DNA from: Clostridia bacterium
GTDB lineage: Bacteria > Bacteroidota > Bacteroidia > Bacteroidales > 4484-276
Length of the DNA: 44,366 bases
Direction: 5' to 3'
Assembly (NCBI GenBank): GCA_009928785.1
Contig: SABY01000020.1
Location: 1-44,366, forward strand
Shown here in pieces: positions 20,407 through 30,800 of this stretch. The position numbers and the translations under genes were made by a program. The notes under the pieces were generated by a model that worked only from the letters and a program-made list of their open reading frames with translations, had not been told where the DNA came from and ran no database searches. Within the stretch, counting starts at the first letter, position 1, and every line of letters starts with the position of its first letter.

Positions 20407-23376
20407 ATGAAAAAGTCGCTGGCTATTGTATGGGCATTATTACAGTTTGCGGGGTTGCTGCTGCCGGCACAAAATCCCTATATCCAGCATTTCACCACAC
20501 AGGACGGCTTGCCCTCCAACACGGTTTATCCGATTATTCAAGACCGTAATAATTTTATCTGGATTGGCACCGATGCAGGGGTAGCCAGGTATGACGGCAG
20601 CGAATTTACCTGCTTTAGTAAAAAGGACGGCCTAAACAGCAACGAAATTATTGTGATCAAAGAGGATTCGCAGGGGCGTATCTGGTTTTTCAATTTGGGC
20701 GGTTCGATGAATTATTATTATCAGAATAAAATTTACAATCCACAAAATGCCCCGTTTTTGGATTCCTTGCAAAGCCGGTTTTTCTTTAGGGATTTTTACG
20801 AGGACACCGACCTAAGCCTTTATTTCTACACTTTTATGAGCCGCGAAATTGTAGCTTTAAATGCCTACAATGAGGTAAAAAGATTTATGCTGCCTGCGAT
20901 AACTTATGTTAAGAACGGAATCAAAGCTGCAGATTTGCCAATCATTAACATAAGAAAGTCACGGGAAGAGGGCTTTGTTTTATGGACAGGTGTGGGAGTT
21001 GTAGCCTTTCACAATTTTTCGGACGAGCCACGTCATCTTTGCGATACCATACGTTTTGGTGCCTGTTATGAATTGCGCGAAAATAAGTTCTTATTTCAAG
21101 GCGTTAGCAAGCCCGGTAAATCGAGAAGCATTTTTTTTCATTCCAACGACACCTTTAGTACACCTATCGATCCGCCCTTTCATTATGAAACGTTTTTTGA
21201 TGATGCCATCGAAACAGATGATGGCGTACTTTGGATTGCTACCATCGACAAGGGCGTATTTTGTTTAAGAAATAATATCATCATAAACCATATCGACATT
21301 GTCGAAGCACAGGGTCTGATGCAGGATCACGAAGGGAATGTGTGGATATCCTCGATGAGCCAGGGGGTTTATAAAGTCAGCCCCTACTATAACGCCCACA
21401 CGCACTACGGAAATGAGTTTTTTGATAATGCCGGGATTTTAGCTATGTGCCTCTACCCGCAAACCGGGGTGTGGATGACTAACGGAGAGCAGGTGTATTT
21501 GCTTAAAAACCAACAATTTTATATTCTCGATTTTTTATTGAACCAGCGAAAACTCAACCAGGTGTATTGGCTCGACAACCATAGTCTGATTGTGGGAACA
21601 AAAAGCCAAAAATTTTACCAGCTCACCGATGTTCAGCAAATCGGATCAGGCAGGAAAATTGATTACGCCTACCCTCCAAAAATGACAGGCTTTAGCGGCA
21701 TCAAAGCCATTGCCATCAGCCCGGCCGATAATAGAATATTCGCGCACTCACAATCAAGGCTGTTGGCGATAAATAGTGAAACTTTATTACATGAGGTGCT
21801 TATTGAAAATTTTGGCGAACGTATCCACACTATTTTTTTCGATCTAAATGATGAGCTGGTAATAAACGCTAAAAAAAATTATCTGTACAAGGAGGGCAAA
21901 TTGTTTCCCTGTCAGAAACTTTCGAGTATCAACAACCGAATCATCACCGGGCATCTGCGCATCAACGATTCTACAGAAGTAATAAATGTAGAGGGCGACA
22001 GCATTTTTTTGATGTGTGGGCAGCACTTGTGCAACCTTACGCAGGCCTTGAACAGACCCATCAACATGATGGTAAAAAAAATGGCCTGGCATGAGCCGGT
22101 GTTGTACCTCGCTACGCCTCAAAAGATTTTTGTGATCGAACACCCCGAACATGTGGCCACCAAACAGAATATTGACCAACGATGTATCGATATCAATTTC
22201 GGACAAATAAATGAAATGCTGGTTTTTAACGATTCGCTCTACGTGGCCTCCAACGACGGGCTGACCATTATTCCCGAAGCCGGGATAAGCCGGATGAAAT
22301 TGCATGTCCCCATCCCCTATTTGCAATCGGTGCAGGTAAACGGTACGGATGTTAGTCTTGCTGACCAGGAATTAAAAATCAAGGGGAAGAGCAAAATCAG
22401 ATTTTCGTTCAGTTGCATCAATTATTCGGCTGCCCCCGTTATTTATTCCTATCAACTGGCAGGGCTCGATACAAGCTGGAATATGGGGACAGCGAGAGAA
22501 GTGGTTTATCAGAATTTGGATATCGGGACCTACAATTTTAGGGTGAGGGCACAAAAACCAGGAACAGAATTTAGCAAGCCGGTGGAATTAAAAATTGAAG
22601 TATCTGCCACCTTATTGCAGCATCCTCTTTTTTATATCGCGATTTTTATGGTCGTTGCCGGATGGGTTCTGTGGTCGGTACATCGGCGACTGAAACGGCG
22701 CAGACTGTTGCTCGAAATGGACAACCAGTTGATTGTGCTGGAACAAAAAGCATTGCAGTCGATGATGAACCCGCATTTTATTTTCAACGCGCTGGGATCC
22801 ATCCAAAATTACATCCTGCAAAGCAAGCCCAACGAAGCCGGCTTGTACCTTTCGCAGTTTGCCCGCCTGATAAGGCAAAACCTCAACGCCATCAACACCA
22901 GCATGATAAACCTGGAAGAAGAGATCGACCGGTTGAAAAACTACCTCGACCTGGAACGTTTGCGGATGGATTACAAGTTTGATTACAAAATCGAATTTGA
23001 AGAAGGTTTTGATGAAGAAGAGCTGCTGATCCCCTCCATGATCATTCAGCCCTTTGTGGAAAACGCGGTGTGGCACGGCATCGCGCCCATCGCCGGCAAG
23101 GGGACGATACGCATCAGTTTTGGTTCGCAGACCGGGAATCGGATAAAAATTGCCATCGAAGATAACGGAGTTGGCGTAAAAGCCAACGGCAACCAGTTCT
23201 CCAAAAGCGAGCAACATTTGCATCTTGGCATCGAAATGACCCGCAAGCGATTGGAAATATTAGGGAAAAAGCAGGGTATAAAAACATCCATTCAATATTT
23301 TGAGATCTCGCCCCAAAGCCCAAATCCCGGAACACGTGTGGTGCTGATTGTGCCGGGGAGTTATGGCGGTGGGTAG
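20407..23376 (+). CDS. LytS-type sensor kinase with propeller and Y_Y_Y sensor domains
   Basis: A 989-aa transmembrane kinase. It has a signal peptide (about 1-20), an extracytoplasmic beta-propeller built from two-component-regulator propeller repeats (first copy around 34-66, QDGLPSNTVYPIIQDRNNF followed by IWIGTDAGVARYDG), then a Y_Y_Y domain (about 655-730, ending GTYNFRVRAQKPG) and one membrane helix (about 739-760). The cytoplasmic HisKA/LytS-type module has phosphoacceptor His790 (SMMNPHFIFNALGS), the N-box-like QPFVENAVWHGIAP and EDNGVGV. It starts 1 bp after the LytTR regulator stop, indicating coupling. Such periplasmic propellers often sense polysaccharide products in Bacteroidota; no glycan-degradation genes are in view, so the ligand is open. 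Confidence 0.93.
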   Translation: MKKSLAIVWALLQFAGLLLPAQNPYIQHFTTQDGLPSNTVYPIIQDRNNFIWIGTDAGVARYDGSEFTCFSKKDGLNSNEIIVIKEDSQGRIWFFNLGGSMNYYYQNKIYNPQNAPFLDSLQSRFFFRDFYEDTDLSLYFYTFMSREIVALNAYNEVKRFMLPAITYVKNGIKAADLPIINIRKSREEGFVLWTGVGVVAFHNFSDEPRHLCDTIRFGACYELRENKFLFQGVSKPGKSRSIFFHSNDTFSTPIDPPFHYETFFDDAIETDDGVLWIATIDKGVFCLRNNIIINHIDIVEAQGLMQDHEGNVWISSMSQGVYKVSPYYNAHTHYGNEFFDNAGILAMCLYPQTGVWMTNGEQVYLLKNQQFYILDFLLNQRKLNQVYWLDNHSLIVGTKSQKFYQLTDVQQIGSGRKIDYAYPPKMTGFSGIKAIAISPADNRIFAHSQSRLLAINSETLLHEVLIENFGERIHTIFFDLNDELVINAKKNYLYKEGKLFPCQKLSSINNRIITGHLRINDSTEVINVEGDSIFLMCGQHLCNLTQALNRPINMMVKKMAWHEPVLYLATPQKIFVIEHPEHVATKQNIDQRCIDINFGQINEMLVFNDSLYVASNDGLTIIPEAGISRMKLHVPIPYLQSVQVNGTDVSLADQELKIKGKSKIRFSFSCINYSAAPVIYSYQLAGLDTSWNMGTAREVVYQNLDIGTYNFRVRAQKPGTEFSKPVELKIEVSATLLQHPLFYIAIFMVVAGWVLWSVHRRLKRRRLLLEMDNQLIVLEQKALQSMMNPHFIFNALGSIQNYILQSKPNEAGLYLSQFARLIRQNLNAINTSMINLEEEIDRLKNYLDLERLRMDYKFDYKIEFEEGFDEEELLIPSMIIQPFVENAVWHGIAPIAGKGTIRISFGSQTGNRIKIAIEDNGVGVKANGNQFSKSEQHLHLGIEMTRKRLEILGKKQGIKTSIQYFEISPQSPNPGTRVVLIVPGSYGGG

Positions 23377-23480
23377 GCAGTCCGCAGTTTTCGGTGGGTA
23401 GTGAGCTTGCCGAACTGCGATTTCAAAGTTTTTCGAGGATGTTCGACCGAAGGTCGGCATAGGCAGTGAGCAGTCCCGAA
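23372..23480 (-). repeat. Degenerate partial 14-bp repeats and inverted repeat
   Basis: Starting within the stop codon of the kinase gene, ggcagtccgcag and later ggcagtgagcagtcc resemble units of the 14-bp arrays. Between them lies a small inverted repeat (gaccgaaggtc, 23447-23457). This is a decayed relative of the arrays at 7215 and 19121. Confidence 0.5.
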
Positions 23481-23604
23481 AAACCAGAAGCCTTATCATC
23501 ACTTAAAGATTTAATAGAAAAGCCCGGTTACATAGCACCACCAAAACTGAATTTGTCGAAAGTTTGCTTATTTCTCCAGGGAGATTAGAAGATAAGGTAA
23601 GATT

Positions 23605-23680
23605 GACCTGCTAATTGTTTTTCAGCGAGTTGCAATTTACTTATCATAATTCAATACAAGTTTCTACTAAAGAAATATTT
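23605..23680 (-). repeat. Dispersed ~80-bp repeat, copy B
   Basis: Reverse-complement relative of 7113-7198, with both ends nearly identical and a shorter middle. As with copy A, a 14-bp repeat region lies within a few hundred bp. Confidence 0.75.
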
Positions 23681-23694
23681 ACAGATTGTATTTT

Positions 23695-23749
23695 ATCCGC
23701 GATTATCCGCAAAATCCGCGTAACTTGTCCGACCACCGGCGGATCCGCG
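23695..23749. repeat. atccgcg-word intergenic repeat
   Basis: Four copies of atccgc(g/a) at roughly 10-bp spacing, then one further off (23742). This word family recurs between genes of many environmental Bacteroidota. Confidence 0.5.
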
Positions 23750-23807
23750 TTCTGTTTTTCAGAATTTCCATGTTTGATGATTCCACATCGCCAGCCGGAA
23801 TTTCTTT

Positions 23808-23837
23808 GCCGTTTAATAAACAGATACCACCATTCAC
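23808..23837 (+). promoter_or_regulatory. Possible LytTR box pair upstream of the orphan regulator
   Basis: CCGTTTA at 23809 and CCATTCA at 23830 are spaced 21 bp, the same phase as the stronger array at 24751-24801. Each 9-mer fits the LytTR box pattern at 7 of 9 positions. This suggests autoregulation, with weak support. Confidence 0.35.
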
Positions 23838-23890
23838 AAGCAATAATCTTCAGCTCACACATTCGCCTGATATTCCCATCCACATGCTTC

Positions 23891-23898
23891 TACTTTTG
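23891..23898 (+). promoter_or_regulatory. -7 element of the orphan LytTR gene
   Basis: TACTTTTG is an exact TAnnTTTG match. Transcription would start near 23905, downstream of the first possible ATG (23904), which favours ATG 23919 as the true start. Confidence 0.45.
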
Positions 23899-23918
23899 TA
23901 CGGATGAAACTATTGGTC

Positions 23919-24716
23919 ATGAAACATCAGGCTATCATTGTTGACAATGAAACAAACATGCGCAAAGCCCTGGAATTGTTGCTGGAGGCGAACTGCCCCG
24001 ATATTGATATATGCGGTTCTGCAGCCTCGGCGCAGGAGGCGCGTGGATTACTAAAATCCCGTGATGTCGATTTAATTTTCCTGGATATTTCTATGCCCGG
24101 CGAAGATGGTTTTACCTTTCTGCGTACGATACCCTGCGAAAACTACGGAATCATTTTTATCACAGCTTATCATGGTTTTTGTCTGCTGGCAATTAAAGCA
24201 AGTGCCATCGATTATTTACCCAAACCAATTGACGCCACAATGCTTAAAGAGGCTGTGGCGCGGGCTGTTCATTATCACCAGCTAAGAAAACAGCAAGCAG
24301 AGTACCTGAAAATTTATCGTGAATCGCTGCTTAATCTGCTGCAAGTGCTGCAATCGGACAAACAACTCATCACCCATATTACAGTACCCGATCAGCATGG
24401 TTTCAAAATCGTCATGCTAAAGGATTTGATCTATCTCCAGGCCGATGGCAATTATACGATCCTTCACCTTTCGGGACAAAACACCCTGGTAACAAGCCAG
24501 CCGCTGAACGAATTTGAGATGACTCTGGCCAACAGGGAGTTTTTCAGGATTCACAAATCTACGCTCATCAATCTGAATTACCTAAAGTTGTATGCTGTTG
24601 ATGCAGGCGACTCGGCAATGCTTAGCGACGGAACCCTGCTGACCATCTCGCGGAGAAGGCTCGACGAATTTCGCAAAGCCACGCAGCCATATTTGCATCA
24701 GCCGAGTGATCATTGA
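23919..24716 (+). CDS. Orphan LytTR-family response regulator with altered acidic pocket
   Basis: A 265-aa paralog of the regulator at 19611, alike in both domains (KASAIDYL, FFRIHKST, LTISRRRLDEFRKA). The phosphoacceptor Asp56 (IFLDISMPGEDGF) and Lys (PKPID) are kept. The acidic pair that holds Mg2+ is Asp9-Asn10 (VDNE), where its paralogs in this window have Asp-Asp. This may reduce or alter phosphorylation. ATG 23919 is chosen over 23904 by alignment with the paralog and by the promoter position. No kinase gene is adjacent. The next gene downstream is the giant T9SS protein, separated by three phased LytTR boxes, so it is the prime candidate regulator of that gene. Confidence 0.93.
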   Translation: MKHQAIIVDNETNMRKALELLLEANCPDIDICGSAASAQEARGLLKSRDVDLIFLDISMPGEDGFTFLRTIPCENYGIIFITAYHGFCLLAIKASAIDYLPKPIDATMLKEAVARAVHYHQLRKQQAEYLKIYRESLLNLLQVLQSDKQLITHITVPDQHGFKIVMLKDLIYLQADGNYTILHLSGQNTLVTSQPLNEFEMTLANREFFRIHKSTLINLNYLKLYAVDAGDSAMLSDGTLLTISRRRLDEFRKATQPYLHQPSDH

Positions 24717-24750
24717 AAATGATGATTCCCTGATATCCAATTTTCGCCTC

Positions 24751-24801
24751 GCCGTTTACCCCTTGAAAGCAACCGTTTATACAACCGCTTACTCCGTTCA
24801 C
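24751..24801 (+). promoter_or_regulatory. Three phased LytTR-type boxes upstream of the giant surface protein
   Basis: CCGTTTA at 24752, CCGTTTA at 24773 and CCGTTCA at 24794 are spaced exactly 21 bp. The 9-mers GCCGTTTAC, ACCGTTTAT and TCCGTTCAC match the published LytTR pattern [TA][AC][CA]GTTN[AG][TG] at 7, 9 and 8 positions. AgrA-type operators are 9-bp direct repeats with a 12-bp gap, the same 21-bp period. The last box ends 38 bp before a -7-like word (TACCTTTT, 24840-24847). Confidence 0.6.
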
Positions 24802-24839
24802 ACAATAGCGCGGTTTCTCGATTGGGTGCAGTATAATTT

Positions 24840-24847
24840 TACCTTTT
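24840..24847 (+). promoter_or_regulatory. Possible -7 element of the first giant gene
   Basis: TACCTTTT matches seven of eight positions of TAnnTTTG, 47 bp before the start codon. No good -33 TTTG precedes it, which would fit a promoter that depends on an activator bound upstream. Confidence 0.3.
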
Positions 24848-24893
24848 TATAAAACACAAAAACGAATTTGATAAAAAATAAAAACGATGAATT

Positions 24894-27800
24894 ATGAAAA
24901 CAAATGTTCTCTTAACAATGCTAATCACCGTGTTATTTCTGATGCCGGTGATTGTAGTTTGCCAAATGCCTGACATCAGGCTAAATGAAAAAGTCGGCGA
25001 ACAAACCTCTTATGCCCCGGAAAGCAAAGGCTTGCTTTACGGGCAACTCTCTAATCCTGCCAATGAGGCGGCAGTTGCTTCACAGGATTTTACGGATTAT
25101 CCTGATTATTCGTGCCAGGCTGCTGATGATTTCATAGTACCTGAAGGTGAAACATGGCTAATAGACGAAATATTTATCTCCGGCCAATATTCTCCTGATG
25201 GAGGTCCTGCTTCGGCAGCTCACCTGTTTATCTACCTGAACGAACCATTGTTGCATATACCCGATGCGGCCATTGTCAGTATCATCGATTTTCCGGTTAC
25301 AGCAACTCCTGAGGGTGATTTGGTGTTCGATTTTCTTTTAACTCCGGCTTATGATCCTTTTACTTTGGAATCGGGGCATTATTGGATTTCCGTCCAACCA
25401 CACATGCCTAATGATCCATACAAGCAATGGTTCTGGAAAAAGCAGGAATCGCCAACTATTTTACATGAACTCCAATGGCGAAATCCAAATGATGGCTTTG
25501 GCCTATCTTATGTTGAATGGACACCCGGTTCGGTTGTTTTTGAAGAAACTTCCGATCACAATCTTACTTTTGGGATTTATGGGGAGGAAATAGTATGTCC
25601 GACAGTGGATGCCGGCCCGGATGCCACTTCATGCTCCGATGCACCCTATCCAATCATGGATGCCCTGGCAACAAATTACTCATGGCTACAATGGTCAACA
25701 GATGGAGATGGTTTTTTTGATGATGATGGGCAACAAAATACAACTTACTATCCCGGCCCGGGAGATTTAACAAATGGAAATGTGGAACTGTGCCTAACTG
25801 CTAACCCTATTTTTCCATGTACTACCAGTGCAACAGATTGCATGAACTTATCTTTTCAGCCACCGCCGACAGTGAATGCCGGTAATGATGCCACCATCAA
25901 CGAAAACGAAAGCTATATGCTTTCAGCTCTTGCCGAAAATTATACTTCTGTAATGTGGTCAAGTACCGGTGATGGTACTTTTGAGAATCCCGCAATTTTA
26001 TCGCCCGTTTATACCCCCGGCACAATGGATAAACTGAATGGTGAAGCTGAACTCTGTCTTACAGCAAATCCCATTTCACCCTGTATAGTGAGTGCCTTTG
26101 ATTGTATGACCCTTAACATTTTACCACCTCCAACCGCTAATGCCGGACCCGATGACACTGTATGTGATGAGGGAGGAAAAAATATAAATAACAAAGGTGG
26201 CTGTTATCAATTGAATGGCGAAGCAAGCAATTTTTCTTACGTATTATGGACAACAAGTGGTGATGGCGTTTTTGATGAACCCTACATATTGAATCCGGTT
26301 TATTGTTGGGGTAGCGAAGACGTTCTTAATGGCATGGTTATTCTCACCCTTACGCCTTATGGTAAAAGCAGCACCAAACAAAGCAGTGATTTTATGGTGC
26401 TGACCATCCAAAGCAATCCAACGGCCAATGCCGGCTCTGATGAAACGCTTTGCTGCGGCGATGTGTTTACTTTTGAGGAAGCGTCGGCTTCGGATTACAC
26501 TTCATTGTTGTGGTCAACAACAAATGGTACCGGCGATTTCTCGGGCGCAACAACGCTGACTGCAAGCTATTCGCCAAGTGAATTGGATTGCATGATGGGA
26601 TATGTTGAAATTTGCCTTGCCGCATCTCCCGTTTCTCCCTGTACAGTTTCTGATTTCGATTGTATGATTTTGACTTTACAGGAAAATCCTCTGGCCGATG
26701 CCGGCACTGATGCCACCATCACCGAAGGCGAAACTTACACGCTTTCCGGCTCGGCAATGTACGATGCGGGAGTTGAGTGGTCGAGTAGCGGAAATGGCGA
26801 TTTTGATCCGCCCGACATACTCACACCTGTTTATACACCCGGTACTCAGGATATCGATGCAGGTTTTGTAGAATTGTGCCTTACCGCTTATCCACTCAAT
26901 CCATGCTTAGTAAATGGGTATGATTGCATGACGCTGACTATTGAAGAAGAATTATTTGTGAATGCAGGGCCGGATGATACCATTTGTACTCAAGGTGGTA
27001 AATACCCGCAAAAACAAGAGGCTTGTTACCAACTAAATGGAAGTACAGGTCTATCCTCATATTGCTGGACAACAAATGGCGATGGTACTTTTAATAATGA
27101 TTATAGCATACTAGATCCGATCTATTGCTGTGGCGTGTTAGATATGCTAAATGGTAGTGTTACCTTAACAATTACGCAATGCAAAAAAGGCAATGCCAAA
27201 GAACTCAGTGATTCGATGATACTCACCCTGCAAAACCCACCTACGACGTATGCCGGTGCTGATACATTGATTTGCTGCGATGACTCATACATCATTGCAG
27301 ATGCTCTGGCTACGAATTACTCCGGCCTGCATTGGTTTACTATAAACGGTACCGGAGCTTTCGATGATGAAACACTCCAAAATCCCACTTACTTCTTTGG
27401 CCCAGGTGATTGTGACAACGACTGCATAATACTTTGCGTTTCCGCAAATCCGATTAACCCGTGTGTAGGGGCTACAGAGGATTGCATGACTATTTATCTG
27501 CAAAAGCCGCCTCTTGCTTTTGCCGGTGAAGATGCTTCTTATTGTTGCCAATATTACAAAATGGATGGGGCTTTGGCTATGAATTATTCCTCACTGCTTT
27601 GGACTACTGATGGCGATGGCACTTTTAATAATACAAGTATGTTAAATCCTGATTATTATCCGGGGCCTGAAGATCGCGACTTTGGTATTATTGAGCTTTG
27701 CCTGACGGCTTATCCCATTTTTCCATGTGAGGATACTGTTACACATTGTATGATCCTGAATTATTATCCTTATCCTCAGGTAGCACTTGGGCCGGATACA

Positions 27801-30800
27801 GCAATTTGTGGCTGCGAACCCTTTATGCTGACCGAAGCACTGGCTTACGCATACTCACAACTACTATGGACAACCTCAGGTAGTGGGACTTTTTCAAACG
27901 AATTCATCCAAAATCCCATTTATTATCCCAGCTTGGATGATTGTGATAGTGGCTTTGTGGAGCTTTGCCTTCATGCAGATGGAATAGATCCATGTGCCAT
28001 GTTTGCTTCGGATTGTATTATTATTACCTTTTATCCCTTGCCGGAAGTCAACTGCCCCAATGATTCACTGGTGTGTATTTCTGATCCTCCATTTGCACTC
28101 TCAGGAGCAACACCGGCAGGCGGCACTTATTCAGGACCGGGTTTGTCAGGTGGTTTATTCGATCCGCTTGCATCCGGAGCGGGTGAGCATACCATTACCT
28201 ATACCTACACAGACGAAAATGGTTGTACGGACAGTTGTTTTTTCAATATCACGGTAGTAAATATTCCAATTGCCAATGCCGGGCTGGACAAAACGATTTG
28301 TTGTTATGAGCTAAGTCCAATGATTTATGGCCAGGTTATCAATAATTGTGGGCAAATATGGTCAACAACTGGTGATGGGATTTTTGAAGATGAAACCAAT
28401 CCAATATCACTCTATTTTCCTGGTGAGGAGGATTGCGAAAATGGAAGTGTAGAACTTTGCATTACAGCATATCCTTGCCATCCTTGCACAATTGAAGCAA
28501 CTGATTGTATGACTTTAACATTACAAATCGGGCCAACAGCCTATGCCGGAGAAGATGCTTCCATCAACGAAAACGAAAGCTATATGCTTTCAGCTCTTGC
28601 CGAAAACTATACTTCTGTAATGTGGTCAAGTACCGGCGATGGTACTTTTGATAATCCCGCAATTTTATCGCCCGTTTATACTCCCGGCACCATGGATAAA
28701 CTGAATGGCGAAGCTGAACTCTGTCTTACAGCAAATCCCATTTCACCCTGTACTGTGGACGCAACTGACTGCATGATGTTGACCATCGATATCGAAACCA
28801 TAGTTGATGCCGGGCCTGACGACACTGTTTGTGTGGAAACCGTCAAAAAGACGGTCAAAGATTTTGGATTTTACCAGCTTCATGGCCACGTATCAGGCCC
28901 TTACATTTCATTGTTATGGACAACGAGTGGTACTGGCTATTTCAATAATGATGCGATACTCGACCCGACCTATACCTTTAGTGCCGATGATATTCTATCT
29001 GGGTTTGTATTTCTATACCTACATGTAACCAGAAAAGGTCTGAAATCAAATTACAGCGATTTCATGGTTCTGACATTCCAGGAAAGTCCATCTGCCCATG
29101 CCGGCACTGATGCCACAATATGTGAAGAAGAAGCCTACCCTTTAACTGATGCTTCTGCTATAAACTACGCTCAATTGCTTTGGGTAAGTTATGGAACCGG
29201 ATCATTTAGCGATCCCTACACACTCAATCCGACCTACTATCCCGGCATGATCGATATTCTGCTGGGTAGTGTTGAACTTTGTCTGAACGCGGCACCCATT
29301 GATCCATGTGCAATCGGCGTTACCGATTGCATGATATTGACATTCCAGACCAGGCCAACTGCCAGTGCCGGCTCCGATGCCACAATTTGCGAAGAAGCAG
29401 CCTACTCTTTGGCTGAGGCTTATGCTTCTAACTACACTCAATTACTTTGGGTATCTTATGGAACCGGAACATTCAGCGATCCAAGTATATTAAATCCTAT
29501 CTATTATCCCAGCACAATTGATGTTATGCTTGGCAGTGTGGAATTATGCCTGAATACCGCACCCATTGAACCTTGCTCGGTGGGAGCTACCGATTGTATG
29601 ACCCTACGTATTGAAGCCAAACCTGTTGCTAAAGCGGGTAGCGATGGTACCGTATGTGAAGAGTATCCTTATCAAATTACAGGAGCATCGATAGTTGGCG
29701 ATTACAGTGCCTTTATTTGGGTAAGTGGTGGTGACGGCGATTTTATTAATGCTTTTGAACTTAATCCGGTTTATGAACCCGGGGATTCAGATATTATGGA
29801 GGGTGAAGTTAAACTTTTTCTGATCGTTGCCCCGGTATCGCCATGTATAACATTGGTTTTCGACGTTATGACACTTTACATCCAATACAAACCGGCGGTA
29901 CATGCTGGTGAGGATGCTACAATTTCATGTAAACCATACGTGCTGAATGGTGCTGCTGAAAACATTTCGTCTTTCGCGTGGACCAGCTCCGGAAATGGAG
30001 GTTTTATTAATGAGACTACCCTAAATCCAACTTACACACCCAGTCCTGACGATTGTAACACTGGCAATGTAGAAATTTGCCTTACGGGACAGCCTTTGAA
30101 TCCTTGCTTAGTTGAAGCTATCGACTGCATTACACTTGAAATTATTCCGGCACCCTTCGTTAATGCCGGGCCGGATATTAGAATATGTGGTTGCGACAAT
30201 GTGGTTGAAATTAGAAAGGCGATGGCTGATCACTTTGAATACGTTTACTGGGGAACTGAAGGATCGGGATGTTTTAACGATAATTATATGTTAAATCCAA
30301 GCTACATTCCAGGTATGGAAGATTGCATAAATCGAAGTGTTAAGCTTTACATTTATGCAACTCCACTTTTCCCTAATACTGAAATTGTAAAAGACAGTCT
30401 TACTATTTACTTTGATTGTGTATGGATTAAGGATTGTGAAAATGACGATGGGTCTGAACCTTCGTATAGCAATTGCCCCCACCATAATAGTATTTGGGGA
30501 TGGTGGAGGAGTCCTGATATCTGGGTTGATAACAATGATGATGGTTATCAGGATATGATTCGACCCGGTGAGATTAATCAGGTGTTCGTAAAGGCAAGAA
30601 AATTTGGTTCAGATGAGGTTGAAAATGTACACGTTGATTTGTACTACAAGAAACAAAGGCCGTTCTTTTTCCGCTTTCCTTCCGGTGCCACACAAATTCC
30701 GCCTGGAAAAATTATTTCAATTCAAAATGATTTTGAGATTATTCAATTCAACTGGTATGCTCCTGAAATACCGGGGTTGATTAAAAATTATGTAATTGGC

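Larger units (their letters stand above)
23481..23890. other. Gap before the orphan LytTR gene
   Basis: About 400 bp without a credible gene; the open frame crossing it starts inside a repeat. It contains dispersed repeat copy B (23605-23680), a run of atccgcg words (23695-23749) and a possible pair of LytTR boxes (23808-23837). Confidence 0.6.

Noticed and set aside
23615..23944. 109-codon plus-strand frame starting MFFSELQF, also seen at 7188 on the minus strand
   Set aside because: The shared N-terminus is only the dispersed repeat in translation; the remainder differs completely between the two places and one overlaps rnc.
24894..24965. Signal peptide as a lipoprotein signal because of the Cys in VVCQ
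   Set aside because: The residues before Cys (Val-Val) do not fit a lipobox, which needs a small residue at -1; a T9SS sorting domain also indicates release or surface linkage by another route.
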